Below are positions 38,449-47,286 of a DNA stretch of 64,000 bases, in pieces. Position 1 is the first letter of the stretch, and each line of letters starts with the position of its first letter. This stretch comes from Bacteroidota bacterium (GTDB taxonomy: Bacteria; Bacteroidota; Ignavibacteria; OLB7). The notes beneath the pieces are model-generated. The model was not told the origin of the DNA. It did not search any database and worked only from the letters and a program-made list of their open reading frames with translations. The stretch covers positions 1 through 64,000 of the forward strand of contig JAFDZV010000014.1 in assembly GCA_018266795.1 (NCBI GenBank). Direction: 5' to 3'. The translations under genes and the position numbers were made by a program.

Positions 38449-39441
38449 ATGATGATGACCAGATCCCACGGGAACACGATGCGATTCTCCGCGGCACTCT
38501 TCGCCGCGTGCGTGCTTGCGCTCGGCGTCGCGCCGCGTGCACAGGCACAGGGCTTCTTCAGCTTCGGGCCGCCGCTTCGTCCGAACATCGTGTTCGCCTA
38601 CAAGTACGTGGAGCGCGTCACCGAGCGGCATGTGCTCTCCGGCCAGGTGATCGATTCCAGCGAGCGCGTTCTGAACTACTACATCTCGGAACGCCAGGTG
38701 CCTAAGTCCAACGGGCTGATCGGCCTCGAGGCGAATGTGGATTCGATGGAGATCGACATCCGCGGCATCGGAGGGCATGTGTACTTCAACACGCAGCGGA
38801 TCGATCAGGTCTCGGACAAGGAGCTCGTGCGCAATCGCGATGTGTTCGGTCCGTCGGCGCTGGTGAATCGGATGGTGACCTTCAACATGACGCCCTATGG
38901 AAAGATCGTGAGCGTGGAGAGCGCATCGCGCAAGCAGGCGCTGGAGGATCTGATGGATCCTGCGATCGATCCCTTCACGCGGCAGCGTCTGCGCGAGGTG
39001 TTCACCGATGAGTACATGACCTCGGTCTTCCTTCCGTGGCGCAATGTTGTTCCGCTGGGGCAGAAGGTGCCCTACGCCAAGCAGTTGCGCGTGCCGTTCC
39101 AGACGGCGTTCGATCGCCTTTCGTTCCGCGACACGGCGATGGTGCAGGTGGTGAAGGAGCCGGACAACGCGCCGCATCTCCGGTTCAGCTCCGAGCTGGA
39201 CAGGCCGCTCAATTCGGAGATGACCATCACGGCTTTCGACGAACCGGTGAAGGTGACCTCCGCCCACGCCAGGGTTGGCGGCGATCTGAAGCTGGACGAT
39301 GACGGCGTAGTGCTCTCCGGATGGACAACGATGAACGGCACCATCGTCACGATGCGCAACGGCGCCCCCGTTACCAGTACCGTCACGCACGAGGTGTTCG
39401 TACAGCAGATCGGCATGGGCGTTGTGAACAACAGCCAGTAG
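38449..39441 (+). CDS. Exported protein of unknown function
   Basis: A 330-residue protein with a signal peptide (cleavage after AQAQG near residue 34) and a beta-rich mature part. The middle block NMTPYGKIVSVESASRKQALEDL has the same outline as TISKDGEVREVSNLDPVLSALLGKL in the next gene, and both have late segments on a TxTxTHEVFVQ or TKSSSTVVELL pattern, so the two may be distant paralogues of the DUF6263 type. Three ATGs (38449, 38452, 38455) are possible starts. Function not known. Confidence 0.72.
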   Translation: MMMTRSHGNTMRFSAALFAACVLALGVAPRAQAQGFFSFGPPLRPNIVFAYKYVERVTERHVLSGQVIDSSERVLNYYISERQVPKSNGLIGLEANVDSMEIDIRGIGGHVYFNTQRIDQVSDKELVRNRDVFGPSALVNRMVTFNMTPYGKIVSVESASRKQALEDLMDPAIDPFTRQRLREVFTDEYMTSVFLPWRNVVPLGQKVPYAKQLRVPFQTAFDRLSFRDTAMVQVVKEPDNAPHLRFSSELDRPLNSEMTITAFDEPVKVTSAHARVGGDLKLDDDGVVLSGWTTMNGTIVTMRNGAPVTSTVTHEVFVQQIGMGVVNNSQ

Positions 39442-39489
39442 CCTGCTCCGCATGCGGCGCCGACCGCCGCGCGGCCGCCCATCTCTTCG

Positions 39490-39529
39490 ATGCCCGTCTG
39501 CTTCCGACACGGCGGAGGCGGACGGGCAT
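39490..39529 (+). terminator. Hairpin after the exported protein gene
   Basis: ATGCCCGTC (39490-39498) pairs with GACGGGCAT (39521-39529). T-run is weak. Confidence 0.45.
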
Positions 39530-39654
39530 TGCCGTTCGGCCTTCGTTGCCGCCGGAGGCTTTCCTCTTCACATTCCGCCAACTATCAGTAGATTGTAGCC
39601 ATTTCGATCAGGTGTGTGCCGGCTGTATTGCGCGGCGTTCGCCTCTTCCTCACG

Positions 39655-40818
39655 ATGCAACGCATGCCGATGACTCGATCACGCTTCCCATTCCAAACGC
39701 CTCTCCTGAACCTCATCACCCCGGCACTCGTCACACTACTGATCGGTATCGTTAGCGGCGGCTGCGGCTCGAACGACAAGAAGCCCGGCACGACCTCCGA
39801 TACGTCGCACGGCAAGACGGCCGCCGTGAAGGGGGCCGATTCTTCACATCCTGCCGTTGCGCTTCCCGAGGGAGCCGCGCCGATCGATTCCACCGTGAAG
39901 TTCACGCTGAAGCTTGCGCCCCACGTTGGCGACGAGTACAGCTATCGCGTCGCGCAGAAGGGGTTCACCGAGTTCGAAGGGAAGAAGGCCACGGAGTCAT
40001 CGGTCTACTGCTTCACACAGAAGATCACCGGCATCAACAACGACGGATCGTTCACGACGGAGATGCGGTACGACAGCATCGCCTCCAGCAAGGCCGTTCC
40101 CGCCGGCGTGCTGGATTCCGTTGCGCACACGTTCGCCTTCGACACGCGCAAGAAAGTGGACTCATCCATTCCCGATGCCGCGCAGGCGAAGGCGTTGATC
40201 GGCATGCGGGTGATTCTCACTATCTCCAAGGATGGCGAGGTGCGGGAGGTGTCGAACCTCGATCCCGTGTTGAGCGCGCTGCTCGGGAAGCTGCGCGACA
40301 GCGTTCCCCCGGAGAAGCTGGAACAGGTGCGGAACATGCTGAAGATCTCCGCCTTCCAGTCCGTTGTTCAGCAGCTCTTCATTCAGGTGTATCCGGACTC
40401 CGCCATCCACAGCGGCTCGCACTGGTCACGCCAGGACGAGACCCCGCTCGTGCTGCCGATCGCCGCGGTGCCGTCGCGTGCATCGGTTACCTACACGCTC
40501 ACCGAGGCCAGGAAGGCCGGCGACCGTACGTTCGCGCATGTGAAGGTGACGCTCGCGACGACGTTTCCGCAGAAGAAGATGGACAACAAGCAGGTGACCA
40601 CGGTGATCAACGACGCAAAGGCCACGGGTGCCGGAGACATCGTGGTGGATGCGGGCACCGGCTTTCCGGAGCAGAAGACCTCGAACGTCACGCTCTATCT
40701 GAAGGTGACCGGAACCGCCAAGGTTGGGCCGGCTGCGGGGAAGTCGCAGACGCTCTCGCAGACGAAGTCCAGTTCCACCGTCGTGGAACTTCTGAACTAC
40801 AAGCCGGCCGCACACTGA
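39655..40818 (+). CDS. Lipoprotein of unknown function, DUF6263-like
   Basis: A 387-residue lipoprotein: signal sequence with lipobox VSGGC (Cys near residue 37), then a Lys/Thr/Ser-rich linker, then a domain starting VKFTLKLAPHVGDEYSYRVAQ that resembles DUF6263 proteins of Bacteroidota (secreted, unknown role). The C-terminal part repeats the motif of amyloid-like beta-strands. Its outline similarity to the preceding gene suggests an old duplication. ATG 39655 is preferred over the frame-open GTG at 39616; 39664 and 39670 are also possible. Confidence 0.75.
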   Translation: MQRMPMTRSRFPFQTPLLNLITPALVTLLIGIVSGGCGSNDKKPGTTSDTSHGKTAAVKGADSSHPAVALPEGAAPIDSTVKFTLKLAPHVGDEYSYRVAQKGFTEFEGKKATESSVYCFTQKITGINNDGSFTTEMRYDSIASSKAVPAGVLDSVAHTFAFDTRKKVDSSIPDAAQAKALIGMRVILTISKDGEVREVSNLDPVLSALLGKLRDSVPPEKLEQVRNMLKISAFQSVVQQLFIQVYPDSAIHSGSHWSRQDETPLVLPIAAVPSRASVTYTLTEARKAGDRTFAHVKVTLATTFPQKKMDNKQVTTVINDAKATGAGDIVVDAGTGFPEQKTSNVTLYLKVTGTAKVGPAAGKSQTLSQTKSSSTVVELLNYKPAAH

Positions 40819-40987
40819 GGCAGCCCGGCTCGATTGAATGTGAGCGGCACGGCGGCCGCCTTCGGCTGACCGCCTTCGCCGAGAGCGTTGAGCGGCGGGC
40901 GGAATGTCGGCCTCGGCGCGATCACGTTCCGGCTATCGTGGGACCATTTCCAAACGGGTTGCGGGGCAACAATACGGCTCGTTCTTC

Positions 40988-43441
40988 ATGGCACTGAACT
41001 CGTCGCAATTTCGCGAAGCGGTTAAGCCGCAGGATACGGTGGCGGTCGTGATCACGCTGATGGGGGTGGCCATCGCCATCTTCCTCGCGGACGCCATCAT
41101 CAAGCTCATCGGCGCATCGATCGCGGCGCTCGGCCTCGTGGCGCTCTACGTCACGATCCGACAGCGGATCAGCGATCAGGTCCATCTGCGCTCACGGCGT
41201 ACAACCCTTCCTCCGCCTGCGTTCAAGACGCGGGTAACACAGGATCCCTCCACAAGCACGAAGCGCATTTTCTTCGACGACTTCCAGGCAACGTTCGCGC
41301 CCGCAGACGATGATATCGAGGAGAGCGGCGAAGCGGCGAACACTCGCCCCGCAGCCCAGCCTTCGGCCCCCGTGCAGAAGGCACCGGCAGCTCCGGCGCC
41401 TTCAGGCCCCGGCGTGCGGACATTCGGCGACGACACGTTCGACGATCTTCCGATGCCCGATCTGACGGACGATCCCCTGCCTGCGCCGCGGCGTGCAGCA
41501 GGGCTGGCAGGGGCGTCGCGCGATTCCCTGGATGGAGCCCCGCCGCCGGACGCCAGCGGTGAATCGTTTCGCGTGGTGAAGCCGGTGCGAACCGCGAGCC
41601 CTGTGGAGACGTCGCACCAGGCACGGCAGGAGGCTTCTGCCGCTGCGCAGCCACATGGTGCGAATGCCGTTGCGGAAACGCCCGCAACGGGCTCGACCGC
41701 GCCGCCCGATACCGGGCAGCGCCCTGCGAAGCAGACAGTGCCCGAAGCGGCTGCTCCGGAACCGGCCGTGCCGGCACCGGCTGCACCGGCCCCCACGGAG
41801 GCGCAGCCCCGGCCGTTGGGTTCGCAGCCGGCCGGAGTACAGCCCGCGCGGGTGATGCCGCCCGTTCCGACGCTGTTGCACGAGGATCCACGCGGCGATG
41901 TCATGCCAACGCGCAAGCAGGCGCCGTTCATCGTGGAGGATCTCGCCTCCGATGGCGACGAGGATATGCGCGGCGGCGAACCGCGCGGCGAGTTCGTTCG
42001 CCTGGTGGGCCAGGTGCTCAATGCGATCGCCCGAAGTATTCAGGCGCGTTCCATCGTCTTCTTCTGGGTGAACTTCGAGAAGGGACATCTGATTCCCGAA
42101 GCCAAGGTGACAACGGGACGCTACGAGATCCGTGCCGGCGCGCGCATTCCGTTGGGCAATGACGTCGTCAGCCAGATCGCACGCAGCGGCGTGCCGGAGG
42201 TTATCACCGATATTTCCACCTCTGCGGAGCGGGAGCTGATTGCCTACTACAACGGCTTCGCCGATACGCGCTCCTTTGTCGGCGTGCCGGTCTTCTTCCG
42301 GCGTGAGGTTGTGGGCGTGCTGGCTGCGGACTCCAGCGACGAGAATGCGTTCGACGAGGTCTCCGTTGCCACCCTTGCCGAGTACACCCGGTTGATCGCC
42401 GGCCTGATACGGAGCTATACGGAGAAGTACGATCTGCATCTGATCGCGCGCACGCTGGATGCGTTCGATCACATGAGCCGTGACTTCAGTGGCACCGCGC
42501 CCGGACCCGTGCATACGGCCGAAACGCTTGCGAGCCAGGTTGCCGGGCTGTTCGATACCAGATATGCCGCCGTGGTGCTGTTCGATGACTCCGCGCGCGA
42601 GTGGATCGTGGCGGCATGCCAGGCGGAAAGCGGGCCGCTTCACGAAACCGTGATGCGGCTTGCGCCCGACATGCGAACCAGCCTGGTGGGGCGCGCCACG
42701 CGCTACGCGCAGGAGGTACTGGTGGAGAACGTGGGGAACGAGATCCGTTTCATGCCGGGTGAGCACCTGGAGACCGGCGGCTCCTTCCTCGCCATACCGC
42801 TGGTGGCTACCACGAAATGCTTCGGCACTCTGGCTGTGGAACATCCTGCGCCGGAAGCCTACATCCCGCGCGATATCGAACTGCTCCGAAGCCTGGCACG
42901 ATATGCTGCGATGGCGATCGAGGTGTTCAACACCAATCGCGCAATCGAGGCGCAGGTGGTGCTGGACGAGGTGACCGGTCTGTACAATTCGGAGTTCCTG
43001 ATAGCCGCTCTCGACCGCGAGATTGCGCGCGCCCGCGACTACCGGGAGAAGCTTTCCTTTGCGCTCATCTCCATCGACATGCCCGCCTCGCTTCGCGCCG
43101 AGAACTCACCGGAACTCGAGGAGATCATCGCCGGCAGCGTCGGTTCCGTTGTGGAGAAGGCGATCCGTCCCTACGATACCGTTGGGCGCTACGACTCCCA
43201 GCTCTTCGGCGTGGTGCTGGTGGAGCGCGGTGACCAGGATGCCTATCTCTGGGCGGAGAAGCTGCGCAAGGAAGTTGCGAGCAGCATCCTTGCCCTCGGC
43301 GACCGCAAGTCGGCCGTCACGATCTCCGTCGGGATCAGCGATCTCGGCGACCACGCCACGCGCGATTCCATGATCGCAGGTGCGCGGCAGGCGCTGGAGA
43401 AGGCACGTGGCGGCGACGGCAACGCGGTGATACTGTACTGA
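40988..43441 (+). CDS. Membrane-anchored tandem GAF protein with degenerate GGDEF domain
   Basis: An 817-residue sensor-like protein. Two short transmembrane helices at residues 18-58, then a Pro/Ala-rich linker of about 270 residues, two GAF domains (residues about 335-480 and 510-650), and a C-terminal GGDEF fold. The domain has the entry motif LDEVTGLYNSEFL and the late ISVGIS strand, but the active-site loop reads GRYDSQLFGVV where diguanylate cyclases have GGEEF, so it is probably inactive and may bind nucleotide or act as a scaffold. The frame is open from ATG 40904; 40988 is favoured as it begins just before the membrane segment. Confidence 0.8.
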   Translation: MALNSSQFREAVKPQDTVAVVITLMGVAIAIFLADAIIKLIGASIAALGLVALYVTIRQRISDQVHLRSRRTTLPPPAFKTRVTQDPSTSTKRIFFDDFQATFAPADDDIEESGEAANTRPAAQPSAPVQKAPAAPAPSGPGVRTFGDDTFDDLPMPDLTDDPLPAPRRAAGLAGASRDSLDGAPPPDASGESFRVVKPVRTASPVETSHQARQEASAAAQPHGANAVAETPATGSTAPPDTGQRPAKQTVPEAAAPEPAVPAPAAPAPTEAQPRPLGSQPAGVQPARVMPPVPTLLHEDPRGDVMPTRKQAPFIVEDLASDGDEDMRGGEPRGEFVRLVGQVLNAIARSIQARSIVFFWVNFEKGHLIPEAKVTTGRYEIRAGARIPLGNDVVSQIARSGVPEVITDISTSAERELIAYYNGFADTRSFVGVPVFFRREVVGVLAADSSDENAFDEVSVATLAEYTRLIAGLIRSYTEKYDLHLIARTLDAFDHMSRDFSGTAPGPVHTAETLASQVAGLFDTRYAAVVLFDDSAREWIVAACQAESGPLHETVMRLAPDMRTSLVGRATRYAQEVLVENVGNEIRFMPGEHLETGGSFLAIPLVATTKCFGTLAVEHPAPEAYIPRDIELLRSLARYAAMAIEVFNTNRAIEAQVVLDEVTGLYNSEFLIAALDREIARARDYREKLSFALISIDMPASLRAENSPELEEIIAGSVGSVVEKAIRPYDTVGRYDSQLFGVVLVERGDQDAYLWAEKLRKEVASSILALGDRKSAVTISVGISDLGDHATRDSMIAGARQALEKARGGDGNAVILY

Positions 43442-43448
43442 GTGGCCG

Positions 43449-43505
43449 GGTCAGTTGTCAGTCGTCAGTGGAAACAAAGTCGTTTATTCTACTGACTATT
43501 GACTG
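43449..43505. repeat. GTCAGT-family repeat, facing halves
   Basis: GGTCAGTTGTCAGTCGTCAG (43449-43468) faces TACTGACTATTGACTGAATC (43491-43510), with a short A/T-rich centre. It can fold as a hairpin between the GAF protein gene and the DUF4286 gene. Confidence 0.7.
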
Positions 43506-43565
43506 AATCGAATCCCAAGTGAAATCGAGGCGAGCGTACATGGGAATGTTTTGTTGGACTTCAGC

Positions 43566-43868
43566 ATGATCCTCTACGAAGTAAACCTCTCCGTTCAGAG
43601 CGACGTGGCCGGGGAATACCTGGAGTGGCTGCGCGATCACGTTGAGCAGATTCTTCGCCTCGAAGGGTTCCGTTCGGCGACCGTGCTCGAGGAGGAGGGG
43701 GCGGAGAAGGGGACACGGCGCTTCACGGTTCACTACTGGCTGGCCGATCGCGCGAGCCTGGAAGCATACTTCGCGAACCATGCGGCCTCGATGCGGCAGG
43801 ACGGCCTTGACCGCTTCGGTGACATGTTCAGTGCAACACGGCGCGTGATGAGTGTGCTCGGGGAGTAG
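43566..43868 (+). CDS. DUF4286 family protein
   Basis: A 100-residue protein matching DUF4286: starts MILYEVNLSVQSDVAGEYLEWL, has the central strand RRFTVHYWLADRASLEAYF and the end DMFSATRRVMSVL. The fold is ferredoxin-like (dimeric alpha-beta barrel). Function unknown. ATG 43566 is the family start; the frame is open from 43551. It stands just before the polysaccharide locus and may not belong to it. Confidence 0.82.
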   Translation: MILYEVNLSVQSDVAGEYLEWLRDHVEQILRLEGFRSATVLEEEGAEKGTRRFTVHYWLADRASLEAYFANHAASMRQDGLDRFGDMFSATRRVMSVLGE

Positions 43869-43978
43869 TGCATCCCGCCCGGGCACGGCTCGATGCCGTA
43901 CCCCGATGCCACGGGCCAACCGCCGGGCCGGCCGGTGACAACGAGAACCCGACCCCCAACCGACAACCTGCCTACGCA

Positions 43979-45076
43979 ATGCGGCTTGTTCACGTTCTGT
44001 GGAACATGGAGATCGGCGGCGCCGAGCGTGCGCTGTTTCAGCTTGTGCGCGAGCAGCGTGCTCATGGCATCGATGCGGATGTGATGGTGGGGAGCAGGGC
44101 AGGATATTACGGAGAGAAGACCCGCGAGGTTGGCGCACGCGTGACGGAGCTTGGCCAGAGCGGGACGTTCGATCTCTCCGTTGCCGGCCGCGTGCGCGAA
44201 CTGCTGCGCGAGTACGATGTGGTCCACTTTCACAGCGCGGAGCTGGGGCTGATGAAGATTGCATCGCGCGCCCCCGGCATCCGCCGCTGCTATACGCATC
44301 GCGCCGGCATGTTCCGGTACGGATGGAAGCAGCTTCTCCGCTACAAGATTGCCGGCCGTTATCTCCGCGATTCCTTCCAGGCGCTATCGGGCAACACGTC
44401 GCAGGCATGCGATGCCGCGTCCAGGTTGTTCCGCATTCCGCGCGACCGCTTCAGCATTACGTACAACGGAATCGACTTCACGCTGCTGGACCCCGCGCGC
44501 ACACGGGCGGAGGTCCTCGCGGAGCTAGGAGACGATGGCGCGGACGTTGTCCGCATCGGCACCTGCGCCAACCTGCGCCGTTTGAAACGGATCGATCTGT
44601 TGATCGATGCGGTGGCCCGCATCGGCACGTACGTTCGGTGCTATGTGATCGGTGAGGGGCCGGCCCGCGCAGAACTGGAGGAACATGCGCGCGCGATGGG
44701 CGTTGCGGACCGCGTGATCTTCACCGGCACGAAGCAGCGGATGGGTGACTATCTGCAGGTGCTGGATCTGTTCACGCTTCCCTCGGGGCCGGAGGAATCG
44801 TTCGGCAATGCGGCAGTGGAGGCGATGGGCGTCGGCATTCCCACCATCGTCTTCGCCGATGGCGGCGGACTTCGCGAACACGTGGAGCATGGAGTAACCG
44901 GCTACGTTGTTCGCGATGCTGCGGGGCTTGCCTCCACGATCGAGCTTCTGGCCGCGGACCCGGCGCTGCGCGAGCGCATCGGCAGGGCCGGGCGCGCGGC
45001 CATGCGGGAGCGGTACAACCCGGCCCGCATGGTGGAACGATACAATGCGATGTATGGGAGAGTCAGTAGTCAGTAG
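43979..45076 (+). CDS. GT4-family glycosyltransferase
   Basis: A 365-residue GT-B fold, group 1 glycosyltransferase. The N-terminal acceptor domain begins VHVLWNMEIGGAERALFQL, where the GGAER motif is typical of GT4 enzymes; the donor-binding E-x7-E segment is EESFGNAAVEAMGVGIPTI. It probably adds a sugar to the lipid-linked oligosaccharide on the cytoplasmic face. ATG 43979 is chosen; the upstream open frame is without family content. First gene of the polysaccharide locus on this strand. Confidence 0.88.
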   Translation: MRLVHVLWNMEIGGAERALFQLVREQRAHGIDADVMVGSRAGYYGEKTREVGARVTELGQSGTFDLSVAGRVRELLREYDVVHFHSAELGLMKIASRAPGIRRCYTHRAGMFRYGWKQLLRYKIAGRYLRDSFQALSGNTSQACDAASRLFRIPRDRFSITYNGIDFTLLDPARTRAEVLAELGDDGADVVRIGTCANLRRLKRIDLLIDAVARIGTYVRCYVIGEGPARAELEEHARAMGVADRVIFTGTKQRMGDYLQVLDLFTLPSGPEESFGNAAVEAMGVGIPTIVFADGGGLREHVEHGVTGYVVRDAAGLASTIELLAADPALRERIGRAGRAAMRERYNPARMVERYNAMYGRVSSQ

Positions 45077-45165
45077 TTCGTGGTCAGTCGCAAGTGATCG
45101 GCTGAATCGATTGGAGAAGATCGTCGGTCACGTCGACTCCTACTAACCAATGACCACCGACCCTC
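45059..45165. repeat. GTCAGT-family repeat, facing halves, before the first asparagine synthase
   Basis: GAGTCAGTAGTCAGTAGTTC (45059-45078, overlapping the end of the glycosyltransferase gene) faces TACTAACCAATGACCACCG (45141-45159). The spacer is about 60 bases. Confidence 0.7.
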
Positions 45166-45186
45166 CGAACCAGGATTCTCCTCCTC

Positions 45187-47079
45187 ATGTGCGGCATACT
45201 GGGCGCAATCAACATACTCGGCGAGCCTCTCGTTGCGGACGAGGGGAGCTGCCGCCGTGCGCTCACGCTGATGGAGCATCGCGGGCCGGACGATGCCGGC
45301 GAGTGGCGCAGCGCCGACGGTTCCGTTTATCTGGGGCACCGCCGTCTCAGCATCATCGATCTCTCTGCGGCGGGCCATCAGCCGATGTGCAACGAGGATG
45401 GGACCATCTGGATTGTCTACAACGGCGAGTGCTACAACTTCAAGGAACTGCGCGCCGAGCTCGAGCAGCGCGGCCATGTCTTTCGTTCCGCCACCGACAC
45501 GGAGACCATCATCCACGGCTACGAGGAGTATGGAGCTGCGATCGTTGAGCGGCTGCGGGGGATGTTTGCCTTCGCGCTCTACGATTCGCGCAGGCATACG
45601 ATGCTGGTGGCGCGCGATCGTGCGGGCATCAAGCCGCTCTACTACGCATGGGCTGGCCGCACGCTCCATCTGGCCTCGGAGATAGCGCCGCTGCTCGCAA
45701 TGCCCGGCATCGAGCGGCGCCTGGACCTGCGCGCGCTTCGCGAGTACTTCGCCTTCGGCAAGGTCTATCCGCCGCACACCATGTTCGAGGGGATCTTCAA
45801 GTTCCCGGCAGGGCATCGTGCCACGGTGGATGCCGCCGGCATGCATCAGGAGGAATACTGGACCCCCTATCGAACGGCCCTCTCGTTCCCCGCAGATGCC
45901 GGTGAGGAATACCATGCCGGGCGGCTGCTCGGCCTGCTGGAAGAGTCCGTACGTCTGAGGATGTTGAGCGATGTTCCCGTGGGCGTCTTCCTGAGCGGCG
46001 GCGTGGACTCCACGGCGAACGTGGCGTTGATGTCGCGCGCGAGCGGCAGCCGGGTACACAGCTTCACAGCCGGTTTCGCCGGGCAGGCTGCGTACGACGA
46101 GCGCGTGCATGCGCGCGATGCCGCACGCGAGTACGGAACGCTGCACGAGGAGATCGAGATCACGCGGAGCGATCTGGTGACGGAACTCCCGTGGCTTGCA
46201 TCGTTTCTGGATGAGCCGGTGGCCGATCCAACGGTGATACCGATCTATTATCTCTCCCGACTGGCGCGCGCCGGCGGGGCGATCGTGATCCTCAATGGAG
46301 ACGGAGGCGACGAATTGTTCTGCGGCTATCGCAAGTACATGCAGTTCCTGCGCCTTGCGAAGCCGTGGCGTGCATTGAACGCTCTGCCGGTTTCGGTGCG
46401 GCGTGTGCTTGCCGGTGCGGGCCGGGCCGCGGGCCTTCGCGGCGTCCGCGCCGATCTGCTGGATCGCGCCGCGCGCGGCGTGGAGATGTACGTGGGTTCA
46501 ACCGGACCGCTGAAGGGAACGCCGGCATTCGAGGAGATCGCCGGCCGCGGCGATGAACTCTACGAGGCGGTACGTTCCGGCCGCGCCACGTTCAACCGGG
46601 AACATCGTAGCCCCGATTACGCGGAGTGGCTTTCCTACTGGGGCGTGCGCTCGGAGATCGAGAACGTTTTTCTGTATCGTGCGGACCGGATGGGGATGGC
46701 CAACTCCGTGGAGATCCGCGTTCCGTTTCTCGATCACAACCTTATCGAGTTCGCGATGCAGATGCCGCAGGAGTGGAAGCATCGAAACGGCGAGACAAAA
46801 TATATCCTGAAGCGCGCGCTCGCCGGCGTTGTGCCCGATCGCTTCCTGTACCGAAGGAAGCAGGGCTTCAATGTTCCGCTGCGGGAATGGGCCGGTGGTG
46901 CGATGGATGCGGAGATCCGCGCGGTTCTTCCCCGTCTGGAGAGTGATTGGAACGCGTTCAGCCCCGCATTCCTTCAGGGCGTGCTCTCCATGCTCGGGGG
47001 GAGCGGCGTGGATGCCAACGGAGCTCTGTCCTGGATGCTGTTCAATCTTGCCGTCTGGTACCGGCAGTGGTTCATGTAG
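45187..47079 (+). CDS. asnB: Asparagine synthase-like glutamine amidotransferase (first copy)
   Basis: A 630-residue class II amidotransferase. The N-terminal nucleophile is Cys2 (MCGILGAIN), with the glutaminase motifs RGPDDAGEW and VYNGECYNF. The synthase domain has the ATP pyrophosphatase loop FLSGGVDSTANVAL and GDGGDELFCGYRK. In polysaccharide loci, relatives such as WbpS are thought to amidate uronic acids instead of making free asparagine, and this context suggests the same. It is flanked on both sides by GTCAGT-family repeats. Confidence 0.88.
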   Translation: MCGILGAINILGEPLVADEGSCRRALTLMEHRGPDDAGEWRSADGSVYLGHRRLSIIDLSAAGHQPMCNEDGTIWIVYNGECYNFKELRAELEQRGHVFRSATDTETIIHGYEEYGAAIVERLRGMFAFALYDSRRHTMLVARDRAGIKPLYYAWAGRTLHLASEIAPLLAMPGIERRLDLRALREYFAFGKVYPPHTMFEGIFKFPAGHRATVDAAGMHQEEYWTPYRTALSFPADAGEEYHAGRLLGLLEESVRLRMLSDVPVGVFLSGGVDSTANVALMSRASGSRVHSFTAGFAGQAAYDERVHARDAAREYGTLHEEIEITRSDLVTELPWLASFLDEPVADPTVIPIYYLSRLARAGGAIVILNGDGGDELFCGYRKYMQFLRLAKPWRALNALPVSVRRVLAGAGRAAGLRGVRADLLDRAARGVEMYVGSTGPLKGTPAFEEIAGRGDELYEAVRSGRATFNREHRSPDYAEWLSYWGVRSEIENVFLYRADRMGMANSVEIRVPFLDHNLIEFAMQMPQEWKHRNGETKYILKRALAGVVPDRFLYRRKQGFNVPLREWAGGAMDAEIRAVLPRLESDWNAFSPAFLQGVLSMLGGSGVDANGALSWMLFNLAVWYRQWFM

Positions 47080-47109
47080 TGCGCCCGTCCCGATGAAATC
47101 GGGGCTCGT

Positions 47110-47205
47110 TCTGGTCAGTTGTCCGTAGTCCGTAGTCAGTAGTCAGTTGTCCGTAGAATACATGCTTTCCATTAACGACTGACAACCAACGACTGACCAC
47201 TCCCC
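47110..47205. repeat. GTCAGT-family repeat, facing halves, after the first asparagine synthase
   Basis: GGTCAGTTGTCCGTAG, AGTCAGTAGTCAGTTGTCC (47114-47153) faces ACGACTGACAACC and ACGACTGACCACTCC (47177-47205). The copies are related to those at 45059, so the gene between is bracketed. Confidence 0.75.
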
Positions 47206-47286
47206 ACGAACCAATCTCTTCCGGATGCCGTAGATTGTGCCGTACGACATGTCAGCCCCCTCTCTCTGGCCCGAGGTAGCTCTCCC

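Noticed and set aside
45059..47205. Insertion sequence around the first asparagine synthase
   Set aside because: The flanking repeats are degenerate and no transposase is present, so there is no basis for calling an insertion sequence.
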